From DASQUK01 sp046723645 (lineage in GTDB: Bacteria; Actinomycetota; Acidimicrobiia; Acidimicrobiales; VFJN01), in contig JBKOUY010000150.1 of the NCBI GenBank assembly GCA_046723645.1, positions 1 to 42,107 on the forward strand: a DNA stretch of 42,107 nt, written 5' to 3'. The position numbers were made by a program, and so were the translations under genes. Positions within the stretch are counted from its first letter, which is position 1; each line of letters opens with the position of its first letter. Shown piece after piece: positions 23,322-31,066 of this stretch. The notes beneath the pieces were generated by a model that was not told the origin of the DNA, did not search any database, and worked only from the letters and a program-made list of their open reading frames with translations.

Positions 23322-24197
23322 TCAAGTGTCGGCGGAGCTGCGCTCGCCGTCGGGCCCGGGCCGTCGCGCCCGGTGGTGGCTGGGCCTGCCCAACACCCAG
23401 AACGCGATGCCCGCCGCCACCCCCACGTTGAGCGAATCGACCCCGCCCCGCATGGGAATGCCGGCCCGGACATCGGCGGCGGCCAGCGTCTCGGGCGACA
23501 GCCCGGGCCCTTCGGCGCCGAACAGGAGCGCCACCCGGTCGAGGTCGGGGTCGTCGGCGCCATCCAGGACGAGCTCATCGAGGGGAACCGCGCCGGCGTG
23601 GGGCGTGAGGGCGACCAGGCTGAAGCCGTGCGCCCGGAGCACGTCCAGGCCGCCGGGCAGCCGCGGGACCCACGCCCAGGGGAAGCCGTAGCCCTCGCCC
23701 ATCGCCACCCGCGCCGTGCGGCGGTAGAGCGGATCGCTGCACGTGGGATCGAGGAGCACCGCGTCCATGCCCAGCCCGGCCGCCGACCGCAGGACGACGC
23801 CGAGGTTGGTGGGGTTGCTCACCCGCTCCAGCACCACCACGCGGCGGGCGCCGTGCAGGACGTCGGCGGCGGGTCGGGGCGGGCGGCGCTCGAAGCAGGC
23901 GAGCAGGCCGCGATGGACGCCGAGGCCGGTGATGCGCTGCAGGACCGCCGGGGCGGCGGCGTAGACGGGCACCTCGGTGCCGATCCCCGCCGGCAGTGGG
24001 TCGGTGCGGGTGGCGTCGACCAGCACCGCCCGGAGCGCGTAGCCGGCGCGGATCGCCCGCTCCGCCACGATGTCGCCCTCGGCGACGAACACCGCCGGCT
24101 CGCCGGCGGGCACCCGGCGCGCCAGCTCGCGATCACGCAGGCCCACGAAGTGGGCGATGCGGGGGTCGCGGGGATCGTCGATCGGCACCCGGGGCAC
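23322..24197 (-). CDS. SpoU/TrmH-family RNA 2'-O-methyltransferase
   Basis: A 291-residue protein. The N-terminal substrate-binding domain (VFVAEGDIVAERAI) is followed by the SPOUT knot. The three motifs are NPTNLGVVLRSAAG (motif 1), LLFGAEGPGLS (motif 2) and IPMRGGVDSLNVGVAAGIA (motif 3). It methylates ribose in rRNA or tRNA using SAM; the site cannot be told. GTG 24197 start. It probably forms a unit with the downstream aldehyde dehydrogenase only by proximity. Confidence 0.9.
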   Translation of the reverse strand: MPRVPIDDPRDPRIAHFVGLRDRELARRVPAGEPAVFVAEGDIVAERAIRAGYALRAVLVDATRTDPLPAGIGTEVPVYAAAPAVLQRITGLGVHRGLLACFERRPPRPAADVLHGARRVVVLERVSNPTNLGVVLRSAAGLGMDAVLLDPTCSDPLYRRTARVAMGEGYGFPWAWVPRLPGGLDVLRAHGFSLVALTPHAGAVPLDELVLDGADDPDLDRVALLFGAEGPGLSPETLAAADVRAGIPMRGGVDSLNVGVAAGIAFWVLGRPSHHRARRPGPDGERSSADT

Positions 24198-24257
24198 GGG
24201 CGCATGGTTCCGCCGGCATCTGCGCGCCGCAAGGGCTGGGATCGGCTCCCCGGCGGG

Positions 24258-24743
24258 TCAGGACGCCTCGTCGACCACGACCGAGCTGATCGAGACGCTC
24301 GACACGCATCCACCCGACCCCGTCGGCCAGCTCATGACCTCGAGCGTGGAGGGGCCGTAGGCGCCGTCTGCGGGCAGCCCGTGCTGCCGCTGGACGTTCG
24401 CCACCGCCTGGCTGGTTGCGGCCCCGTAGTTGCCGTCGATGGTGACGTTCTGGCCATTGCACTGGACCAGCGCCGTCTGCAGCACGGTGACGGCCTGTTC
24501 GTCGCGACTGCCCTCGCGCATGACACAGGCGGCGGAGCCGTCCGATGTGATCAGGGAGGTGTTCCCTGGCACCTGCGCCGACACCGACGCCGACTGGACG
24601 ACCACGACGCCGTCGCACGTCGATGCGGCCTGGCTGTCGAAGTCGAAGTCGCCGTCACCGTTGTTCTGGCAGCCGGAATCCGCGGACGCGAGTGCGGCCA
24701 GGCCGAACAACACCAGGACGGCGATTCCTCCTTTCGACGCCAC
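24258..24743 (-). CDS. Secreted peptidoglycan-binding domain protein
   Basis: A 161-residue exported protein. Residues 1-21 form a signal peptide (hydrophobic GIAVLVLFGLAALASA, AxA-like cleavage). After a linker with cysteines, a PG_binding_1 domain occupies ~82-140, with VLQTALVQC, IDGNYGAATSQAVANVQ and LPADGAYGPSTLEVM showing its duplicated D-G-x-(Y/F)-G-P/A-x-T pattern. Four cysteines in the mature chain suggest disulfides. No catalytic domain is attached, so it may be a cell-wall-associated ligand or inhibitor. Divergent from icd. Confidence 0.8.
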   Translation of the reverse strand: MASKGGIAVLVLFGLAALASADSGCQNNGDGDFDFDSQAASTCDGVVVVQSASVSAQVPGNTSLITSDGSAACVMREGSRDEQAVTVLQTALVQCNGQNVTIDGNYGAATSQAVANVQRQHGLPADGAYGPSTLEVMSWPTGSGGCVSSVSISSVVVDEAS

Positions 24744-24850
24744 GGCCGCTCCCTGGCTGGTAGGTACGCGCCCGAGGACGGTCGTTCCTGACGGGCGACG
24801 GCGAAAACGTAACGTGAGGGACCGCCGGAGACGGGGACCCCCCTAGGCTG

Positions 24851-24867
24851 TACAAGTTCGATACAAG
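24851..24867 (+). promoter_or_regulatory. TACAAG direct repeat upstream of icd
   Basis: TACAAG occurs at 24851 and 24862, 11 bp apart, ~25-40 nt before the icd start. It could include the -10 (GATACA) or be a regulator site. With only two copies the evidence is weak. Confidence 0.3.
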
Positions 24868-24891
24868 TGCCCCGATCGGAGAAGATCACCC

Positions 24892-26115
24892 ATGGCCAAG
24901 ATCAAGGTCGCCAACCCCGTGGTCGAGATCGACGGGGACGAGATGACGCGGGTCATCTGGCAGTTCATCAAGGACAAGCTGATCCTCCCCTACCTCGACG
25001 TCGACCTGCTCTACTACGACCTCTCGATCCAGAAGCGCGACGAGACGGACGACCAGATCACGGTCGACGCCGCCAAGGCGATCAAGCAGCACGGCGTGGG
25101 CGTGAAGTGCGCCACCATCACGCCTGACGAGGCCCGCGTCGAGGAGTTCGGGCTGAAGAAGATGTGGCGCTCGCCCAACGGCACGATCCGCAACATCCTC
25201 GGCGGCGTCGTGTTCCGCGAGCCGATCATCTGCTCCAACGTGCCGCGGCTCGTGCCTGGCTGGACCAAGCCGATCGTCATCGGCCGTCACGCCCATGGCG
25301 ACCAGTACAAGGCCACCGACTTCGTCGTCCCGGGTCCGGGGACGCTGACGATCAGCTACACCCCGTCCGACGGCGGTGAGCCGATGGAGTTCGAGGTCGC
25401 CGAGTACCCGGGCGGCGGCATCGCCATGGGCATGTACAACTACGACGACTCGATCCGGGACTTCGCCCGCGCCTCGTTCCGCTACGGCCTCGAGCGCCAG
25501 TACCCCGTCTACCTCTCCACCAAGAACACGATCCTCAAGGCCTACGACGGCCGGTTCAAGGACCTGTTCCAGGAGGTGTTCGACGCCGAGTTCAAGGCCG
25601 AGTTCGACGCCGCCGGGCTCAGCTACGAGCACCGCCTCATCGACGACATGGTCGCCCAGGTCATGAAGTGGGAGGGCGGCTACGTGTGGGCGTGCAAGAA
25701 CTACGACGGCGACGTGCAGTCCGACGTGGTGGCCCAGGGATTCGGATCGCTCGGGCTCATGACGTCCGTGCTGCTGACGCCCGACGGCAAGACGTGCGAG
25801 GCCGAGGCCGCTCACGGCACCGTCACCCGCCACTACCGGCTGTGGCAGCGGGGCGAGAAGACCTCGACCAACCCGATCGCCTCGATCTTCGCCTGGACCC
25901 GGGGCCTCAACTTCCGGGCCAAGCTCGACGGGACGCCAGAGGTGGCCCGATTCGCCACCACCCTCGAGGACGTGTGCGTGAAGACGGTCGAGGGCGGCCA
26001 GATGACCAAGGACCTGGCCCTGTTCGTGGGTGGGGACACCCCCTGGCTCACGACCGAGGAGTTCCTCGACGCCCTCGACACCAACCTCAACAAGGCCATG
26101 AGCCTCGCGTCATAG
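24892..26115 (+). CDS. icd: NADP-dependent isocitrate dehydrogenase
   Basis: A 407-residue dehydrogenase of the eukaryote-type (subfamily II) NADP enzymes. Motifs are VVEIDGDEMTRVIWQFIKDK, ATITPDEARVEEF, WRSPNGTIRNILGG, VFREPI, the catalytic YEHRLIDDMVAQ, and AAHGTVTRHYR with GEKTSTNPIASIFAW in the cofactor region. It oxidises isocitrate to 2-oxoglutarate with NADPH formation. ATG 24892 has GGAGAA upstream. Monocistronic; convergent with the next gene 8 nt away. Confidence 0.97.
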   Translation: MAKIKVANPVVEIDGDEMTRVIWQFIKDKLILPYLDVDLLYYDLSIQKRDETDDQITVDAAKAIKQHGVGVKCATITPDEARVEEFGLKKMWRSPNGTIRNILGGVVFREPIICSNVPRLVPGWTKPIVIGRHAHGDQYKATDFVVPGPGTLTISYTPSDGGEPMEFEVAEYPGGGIAMGMYNYDDSIRDFARASFRYGLERQYPVYLSTKNTILKAYDGRFKDLFQEVFDAEFKAEFDAAGLSYEHRLIDDMVAQVMKWEGGYVWACKNYDGDVQSDVVAQGFGSLGLMTSVLLTPDGKTCEAEAAHGTVTRHYRLWQRGEKTSTNPIASIFAWTRGLNFRAKLDGTPEVARFATTLEDVCVKTVEGGQMTKDLALFVGGDTPWLTTEEFLDALDTNLNKAMSLAS

Positions 26116-26123
26116 GCGCCGGC

Positions 26124-27137
26124 TCAGGCGAGCGGCCAGTAGCCCGCGACCAGGTGGGGCGGGGTGTCGAGGTACACCTTCGCCTCGGGCGGTTGGGCGA
26201 ACCGGCCGTGGCTCCAGCGCACCTCGATGTGGCCGGTAATGGTGCGGGGGCAGCCGGCTCGGAGGTCGTCGACGGTCGCCCTCCAGCGCACCAGGGGCTG
26301 GCGCGAGGCGACCGGCTCGACGTCGAAGCGCCGCAGGCGAAACGCCTGGCGCCAGTCCCAGGGGCTGCCCACGCGGACCCGAACCATGCGGTCGCCGTCG
26401 GACCCGAGCACGAAGTAGGTGGCCGCCGCCACCCGGAGGAAGCGCCACAGCGTGGCCTCCCGGAGCCCGTGAGCGCGCAGCCGGCCGCGCCACCGCCGCG
26501 CCGACCCATCAGCGACGACCGCCGACAGCGCCGCGTACGCCTCGGCCGCGGCGGGCGACGTCCATGCGCCCCGCCCGAGCGCCCGAGCCAGGTCGCGGCG
26601 TTCGGCGGGCGAGAGGTCGGTCGCCCGGTCGGGCAGGGACGCGACCATGCCGGCCTCGAACCGCACGATCTCGTACAGCGCCTGCGTCTCCCGCGGCGCC
26701 ATCTCGGCGAACCAGTCGGCCCGGGCGGCGTCGGCATCGGCGCCGTTGGACCCGCCGAAGACGAGTCGGGGCGCGGCGTTCAGCGTGATGCGGGAGTTGT
26801 ACTTGCAGCTGACCAGGTAGACGTGGTCGATGCGCAGGTCGGCCGGGACCGGGTCGACGCCGGGCGGGCGGTGCGGGCCCTTCCACTCGACGACCTCGGG
26901 CGGGCGGCCCCGCAGGCCGTCGCGGGCATCGAGGAACGCACGCCCGTTGGCCCAGGCGGCCGCGAACTCCGCCCGGTGGCGGCCCTCCCCGTGTAGGGCC
27001 CGCAGGCGATCCCACCGCTCCGGCCCCACACCGCCGAAGGCGTCAGGTGGATCGGACAGCGCCGCCTCCAGGTCGCCGGCGCCGAACGTGGCCAAGCCGG
27101 TGACGATCTCGGTGATCTCGGTGCGCGGGGCGGGCAC
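26124..27137 (-). CDS. Partner protein of the DNA methyltransferase, nuclease-like motif
   Basis: About 337 residues from GTG 27137 (GAGGGA 9 nt upstream), 16 nt after the methyltransferase gene. Not recognised as a named family. EWKG at ~84-87 and PADLRIDHVYLVSCKYNSR at ~98-116 resemble the PD-(D/E)xK nuclease core (D100 or D104, then S-x-K112 with Ser in place of Glu). TLNAAPRLVF follows. The C-terminal half contains WDWRQAFRLRRF and HIEVRWSHGRF. No membrane segment. By position it is probably a functional partner of the methyltransferase, as endonuclease or specificity factor (inference). Confidence 0.6.
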   Translation of the reverse strand: MPAPRTEITEIVTGLATFGAGDLEAALSDPPDAFGGVGPERWDRLRALHGEGRHRAEFAAAWANGRAFLDARDGLRGRPPEVVEWKGPHRPPGVDPVPADLRIDHVYLVSCKYNSRITLNAAPRLVFGGSNGADADAARADWFAEMAPRETQALYEIVRFEAGMVASLPDRATDLSPAERRDLARALGRGAWTSPAAAEAYAALSAVVADGSARRWRGRLRAHGLREATLWRFLRVAAATYFVLGSDGDRMVRVRVGSPWDWRQAFRLRRFDVEPVASRQPLVRWRATVDDLRAGCPRTITGHIEVRWSHGRFAQPPEAKVYLDTPPHLVAGYWPLA

Positions 27138-27153
27138 GGCGACCGATCCCTCG

Positions 27154-28572
27154 TCAGTCAGGGACCAGGAGGTCGCCGATCGGCTGCGGCGACATGACGC
27201 CACGCGCGTAGTGCGCCAGCCGCTCGACCGTTGTGTCGGCCCGCTCGATCGGCAGGACGTCGACGAACGCCCGGCCCCGCGCCTCGGCGAGCGCCGCCGC
27301 CCCCGCCGACCGCCGGCCCGGCAGGTCGGTGGCCAGCACCAGGACTGGCCGCTCCCCGAACCCGGAGAGCCGGACCGCCCGGCCCAGCGTGCGCTCGAGC
27401 ACGTCGCCGTGGCGCAGGCCCGGGCGGCCCACCGTGAAGCCGCCGACCACCTCGACCAGCCACGCGTGACCGGCGTCGTCGGTGGCGAGCAACGTCACGT
27501 CGACGCCGCCCACCTTCCTGCGCACCCTCTCGTCCACCGCGAAGCCGGCGCCGCGCAAGAGGGAGGCGGCGACCGCCACCGCCTTGTCGCCCGCCGGCTC
27601 GGACGGCCCGCCGGAGGCGAGCACGCGCAGCAACTCGTCGGCCGCCCGCCGCCGTGCCACCTCGACGTAGCGCTCGTCGGTGTCGTAGCCGAGGTAATGG
27701 CGCCCGGTGCGCACGGCGGCCACCGCCGCCGATCCCACCCCCATGAAGGGATCGAGCACGACGTCGCCCCGCCACGTGTACAGCTCGATGAGCCGCTGGG
27801 GAAGCTCGACGGGGAACGGTGCCGGGTGGCCCACCCGCCTGGCGCTCTCGGGTGCCAGCTCCCACACGTCGAGGGTCGCGTCCATGAACTCGTCGGCGGA
27901 GGCCGTGGCCACGTGCGGCAGCTCGGTGGCGGCGCGCTGCGACCGGTCGATCGCGCGGTCGAACCGCCCCTTGGACGCGACCACCACCCGCTCGGTGAGG
28001 TCGCGCAGCACCGGGTTGGCGGGGCTGCGGAAGGACCCCCAGGCGCAGTTCCCGCCCGCCCCCCGGGCCTTGCGCCAGATGATCTCGCCCCGGAGCAGCA
28101 GGCCCAGGCGGTCCTGCAGGATGCCGATGACGTCGGCCGAGAGCGACCGGTAGGGCTTGCGCCCGAGGTTGGCCACGTTGACGGCGATGCGCCCGCCGGG
28201 CTCGAGCTTGCCGACGCACTCGGCGAACACGCCCTCCAGCAGGGCCAGGTACTCGGCGTAGGAGGCGGGGATGCCCTGCTTCCCCAGCTCCTCCTCGTAC
28301 TGCTTGCCGGCGAAGTAGGGCGGCGAGGTCACCACCAGCGCGACCGACGACGGCTGCACCCGGTCCATCGAGCGGCTGTCGCCGACGTAGATCTGGTCGA
28401 CGACGCCGGGCGGGCTGACGACGGCGTCGTCGGACAGCGCCGGCGCGGCGAACCGGGCGTAGAAGGCCGCCGAGTCGTGGTTCTCGCGCCGCCCCACGCC
28501 GAATGACGAGGTCGCGGTCGGGGACCTCTTGCGCCCGGTTCGTTCCGCCGCTCCCACCCCTCTCGCTGCCAT
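27154..28572 (-). CDS. Site-specific DNA methyltransferase (beta class) with extra C-terminal domain
   Basis: A 472-residue protein. TSPPYF (82-87) is catalytic motif IV and comes before DPFMGVGSAAVAA (274-286), motif I. This order defines beta-class N4-cytosine or N6-adenine methyltransferases; SPPY is commoner in N4-cytosine enzymes. The stretch between the motifs would hold target recognition. Residues ~330-440 form an added domain with GGVDVTLLATDDAG, WLVEVVGGF and GLRHGDVLERTLGRAV, reminiscent of a restriction-endonuclease-like fold in which the usual EVK lysine is Val. It forms a two-gene unit with 26124-27137. Confidence 0.82.
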   Translation of the reverse strand: MAARGVGAAERTGRKRSPTATSSFGVGRRENHDSAAFYARFAAPALSDDAVVSPPGVVDQIYVGDSRSMDRVQPSSVALVVTSPPYFAGKQYEEELGKQGIPASYAEYLALLEGVFAECVGKLEPGGRIAVNVANLGRKPYRSLSADVIGILQDRLGLLLRGEIIWRKARGAGGNCAWGSFRSPANPVLRDLTERVVVASKGRFDRAIDRSQRAATELPHVATASADEFMDATLDVWELAPESARRVGHPAPFPVELPQRLIELYTWRGDVVLDPFMGVGSAAVAAVRTGRHYLGYDTDERYVEVARRRAADELLRVLASGGPSEPAGDKAVAVAASLLRGAGFAVDERVRRKVGGVDVTLLATDDAGHAWLVEVVGGFTVGRPGLRHGDVLERTLGRAVRLSGFGERPVLVLATDLPGRRSAGAAALAEARGRAFVDVLPIERADTTVERLAHYARGVMSPQPIGDLLVPD

Positions 28573-28615
28573 GCCGACACCTTAGGAAGCCGGTGTGACA
28601 GTCAAGGGGAGCCCG

Positions 28616-29521
28616 TCAACGCTTGGGCGCCAGACCCAGGTTGTCGACGATCCGGAGCACGGCCTCCGACCGGTTCAGCGCGTAGAGGTGCAGGCCCGGC
28701 GCGCCGGCGTCGAGCAGTCGGCGGCACAGGTCGGTGGCCACGTCGATCGCGATCTCCCGACGCGCCTCGATCTCGTCACCTGCCTCCTCGAGGCGGGCGA
28801 TCAGGGCCCCGGGGACGACGGATCCGTTCATGGTCGCCATGCGCACTAGGCCGCTCAGCGGTGCCACGCCCGGCGGCATCACCCCCGGCAGGACCGGTGT
28901 GGTGGATCCGAGCTCGTCCAGCTCATCGACCATGCGGAGGTAGTCGTCGAGCTCGAAGAAGAACTGGGTGATCCCGAAGTCGGCGGCGGCCAGCTTGATC
29001 GCCAGGTTGCGCCGGTCGCGGCCCCGGTCGCCCTCGGATCGCGGATGGAGCTCGGGGTGGGCGGCCACGCCGACCGAGAAGTCGCCGGGATGGTCGCGGA
29101 CCAGCTCCACGAGCTCGAGCGCGTAGGTGAAGTCGCCGCCAGGATCGCTGCCGTCGGCCGGGGGATCGCCGGCGAGCGCCAGGATGTTCTGGACGCCGCC
29201 GGCCTCGTACTCGTCGAGCAGCGCCACGATCTGGTCACGCGAGTGGCCGACGCACGTGAGGTGGGCCATGGCCGGGAAGACCTGCTCCCGGTTCACCTGC
29301 ATCACGATGTCGCGGGTGCGGTCGCGCGTCGACCCGCCGGCGCCGTAGGTCACGGACACGAACGAGGGCCGCAGCGGCGCCAGCTCGTGGATGGTCTTCT
29401 CGAGCTGGCGCTCGGCCTCGTCGTTCCTGGGCGGGAAGAACTCGAAGCTGAGCGTGGGGCCCGCAGCCAGGAGGTCGACGATCCTTCTGGTGGCTTGGCG
29501 GTCCTGAGGCACGGAAGCCAT
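28616..29521 (-). CDS. metF: 5,10-methylenetetrahydrofolate reductase
   Basis: A 301-residue TIM-barrel flavoprotein. LSFEFFPPRNDEAE is the conserved first strand with the catalytic Glu, VSVTYGAGGSTRDRT and HLTCVGHSRDQI follow, and LALAGDPPADG and FGITQFFFELDDY are typical. It reduces methylene-THF to methyl-THF, the methyl donor for methionine synthesis. ATG 29521 start. It follows folD, which interconverts the same folate pool, across a 93-nt spacer with nested inverted repeats. Confidence 0.95.
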   Translation of the reverse strand: MASVPQDRQATRRIVDLLAAGPTLSFEFFPPRNDEAERQLEKTIHELAPLRPSFVSVTYGAGGSTRDRTRDIVMQVNREQVFPAMAHLTCVGHSRDQIVALLDEYEAGGVQNILALAGDPPADGSDPGGDFTYALELVELVRDHPGDFSVGVAAHPELHPRSEGDRGRDRRNLAIKLAAADFGITQFFFELDDYLRMVDELDELGSTTPVLPGVMPPGVAPLSGLVRMATMNGSVVPGALIARLEEAGDEIEARREIAIDVATDLCRRLLDAGAPGLHLYALNRSEAVLRIVDNLGLAPKR

Positions 29522-29528
29522 GGGTCAA

Positions 29529-29611
29529 CTCCCCGATGGGTCGGATGTGCGTTGGTGCGCTTCACCGGGCCGGATGCAGCAGCACCACCCATGTCGGTCC
29601 GGATCGGGGAG
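29529..29611 (-). promoter_or_regulatory. Nested inverted repeats in the metF leader
   Basis: CTCCCCGAT (29529-29537) pairs with ATCGGGGAG (29603-29611). Inside lie ATGGGT/ACCCAT and TGGTGC/GCACCA. Together they can fold almost the whole folD-metF spacer into a long branched hairpin ending 7 nt before the metF ATG, which would mask the ribosome-binding region. It does not match the SAM or SAH riboswitches I know. Confidence 0.4.
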
Positions 29612-29614
29612 AGA

Positions 29615-30493
29615 TTATCGGCTGGCGCCTTCGGAGTGTTCACGCGTTCGCTCGGCCGCCTCGACCGTGTTGCGCAGCAGCATGGCCACGGTGGTGGGGC
29701 CGACGCCGCCCAGCCGCGGGGTGATCCACGAGGCGACCTCGCCGACGGACTCGTCGACGTCGGGGAGCAGGCGGCGACCCTCCCAGCTGATCCCGCCGCT
29801 CACGACCACGGCGCCCGGTCGGACCATGTCGGGCTTCATGAACGACGGCACCCCCACCGCCGCCACCACGATGTCGGCCTGCCGGGTGTAGTCGACCAGG
29901 TTGGGCACGCCGCTGTGGACGACGGTCACGGCCGCGTTGGCGCCCGGCTGTTTCAGCGTCAGCAGCAGCGCCAGCGGCCGGCCCAGCGTCGGGCCGCGCC
30001 CGCACACGACGACGTGCTTGCCGGCGATGTCGATGCCATAGTGCACGAACATCTCGCGGATGCCCGCCGGCGTGGCCGGCACCGGCCCGTCCTCCTGGAG
30101 CACCAGCTTCCCGAGGTTGACGGGGTGGAGCCCGTCGCCGTCCTTGGCCGGGTCCATGGCCCCCACCGCGGCGTTGAAGTCGAACTGCGGCGGCACCGGG
30201 TGCTGGATGAGGTAGGCGTCGACCGCGGGATCGGCGTTGAACCGCTCGACCGCCGCCATGAGGTCGGCCTGGGTGCCGTCACCGGGGACCTCGATGTGGT
30301 GGCTCACCACGCCCACCTGCTCGGACGTCTCGTGCTTCTTGCGCACGTAACCGGCCGACGCGGCGTCGTCGCCCACCAGGATGGTGCCCAGGCCCACGCT
30401 CTTGCCTTGGCGGGCGAGGGCCTCCACCCGCTTGGTGACGTCGGCGAGCACGGCCTCGGCCACGGGGGCACCGGCGAGCAGTTGTGCGGTCAT
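29615..30493 (-). CDS. folD: Bifunctional methylene-THF dehydrogenase/methenyl-THF cyclohydrolase
   Basis: A 292-residue enzyme. TILVGDDAASAGYVRKKHE holds the catalytic YxxxK, IQHPVPP the folate-site QxPLP equivalent, PAKDGDGLHPVNLGKL is diagnostic, and CGRGPTLGRPLALLL is the NADP site (usually GRSxxVGxP). It ends GGVGPTTVAMLL. It converts methylene-THF to formyl-THF. Start ATG 30493 (MTAQLLAG); codons further upstream show no family similarity. Upstream of metF on the same strand. Confidence 0.94.
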   Translation of the reverse strand: MTAQLLAGAPVAEAVLADVTKRVEALARQGKSVGLGTILVGDDAASAGYVRKKHETSEQVGVVSHHIEVPGDGTQADLMAAVERFNADPAVDAYLIQHPVPPQFDFNAAVGAMDPAKDGDGLHPVNLGKLVLQEDGPVPATPAGIREMFVHYGIDIAGKHVVVCGRGPTLGRPLALLLTLKQPGANAAVTVVHSGVPNLVDYTRQADIVVAAVGVPSFMKPDMVRPGAVVVSGGISWEGRRLLPDVDESVGEVASWITPRLGGVGPTTVAMLLRNTVEAAERTREHSEGASR

Positions 30494-30642
30494 CCAGTTC
30501 CATTGTGCCGCCGTTGGTGGGTGATCCCGAGGCAAACGGAGCCGCCGTTCCGGCGCGAGAGACTGGCGGCCGGCGATGACTTCGTCGACGTGAGTGCGTC
30601 TCGTCCCAGGGGCGCGGTGGAGGTAGCGAGGAAGGGAGATCC

Positions 30643-31035
30643 ATGTCAGACCGCAAGGCGGTGGTCGCCGCCTACATCGACGGCTTCCGGCGCACCGACC
30701 ACCAGGCGATCCTCTCGTGCCTGACCGACGACGTCGTGTGGATCATCCACGGACACCGCACGCTGCAGGGCAGGGACGCCTTCGACGGCGAGATCGAGAG
30801 CGACGCCTCGATCGGGAGTCCGAAGTTGCAGATCGACCAGGTGATCGAGGAGGGCGACACCATCGTCGCCATCGGCCACGGTGCCATGACCCTCAGGGAC
30901 GCAGGTCCCGTCGCCTTCGTGTTCGCCGAGGTGTTCACGTTCGCCGACGAACTGATCCGCCGGATCGAGACGTTCCACATCAACCTCGGGGACACCGGCC
31001 CCGGCACTTTCGCGGCACCATCGGCGGCTACCTGA
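30643..31035 (+). CDS. SnoaL-like/NTF2-fold protein
   Basis: A 130-residue single-domain protein with the SnoaL/NTF2 pattern: AAYIDGFRRTDHQAILSCLTD, DDVVWIIHGH, LQGRDAFDGEI, VIEEGDTIVAIG, VFAEVFTFADELIRRIE. These cone-shaped domains bind small hydrophobic molecules or act as cyclases or isomerases; the ligand here is unknown. A strong GGAAGGGAG precedes ATG 30643. It lies 31 nt upstream of kynureninase on the same strand and may be co-transcribed. Confidence 0.8.
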   Translation: MSDRKAVVAAYIDGFRRTDHQAILSCLTDDVVWIIHGHRTLQGRDAFDGEIESDASIGSPKLQIDQVIEEGDTIVAIGHGAMTLRDAGPVAFVFAEVFTFADELIRRIETFHINLGDTGPGTFAAPSAAT

Positions 31036-31066
31036 CGGCCACCCTGCGGGACGCCACCATGTCCCC

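Noticed and set aside
21791..23431. 546-codon plus-strand frame over the aldehyde dehydrogenase gene
   Set aside because: Antisense shadow of a well-conserved enzyme; composition is typical of reverse-frame reading.
24886..25833. Long open frame antisense to icd
   Set aside because: It is a GC-rich shadow frame full of Leu/Val/Gly/Asp repeats with no domain; icd on the other strand is unmistakable.
29522..29614. metF leader as a SAM or SAH riboswitch
   Set aside because: The conserved cores of those classes are not present; only inverted repeats are seen.
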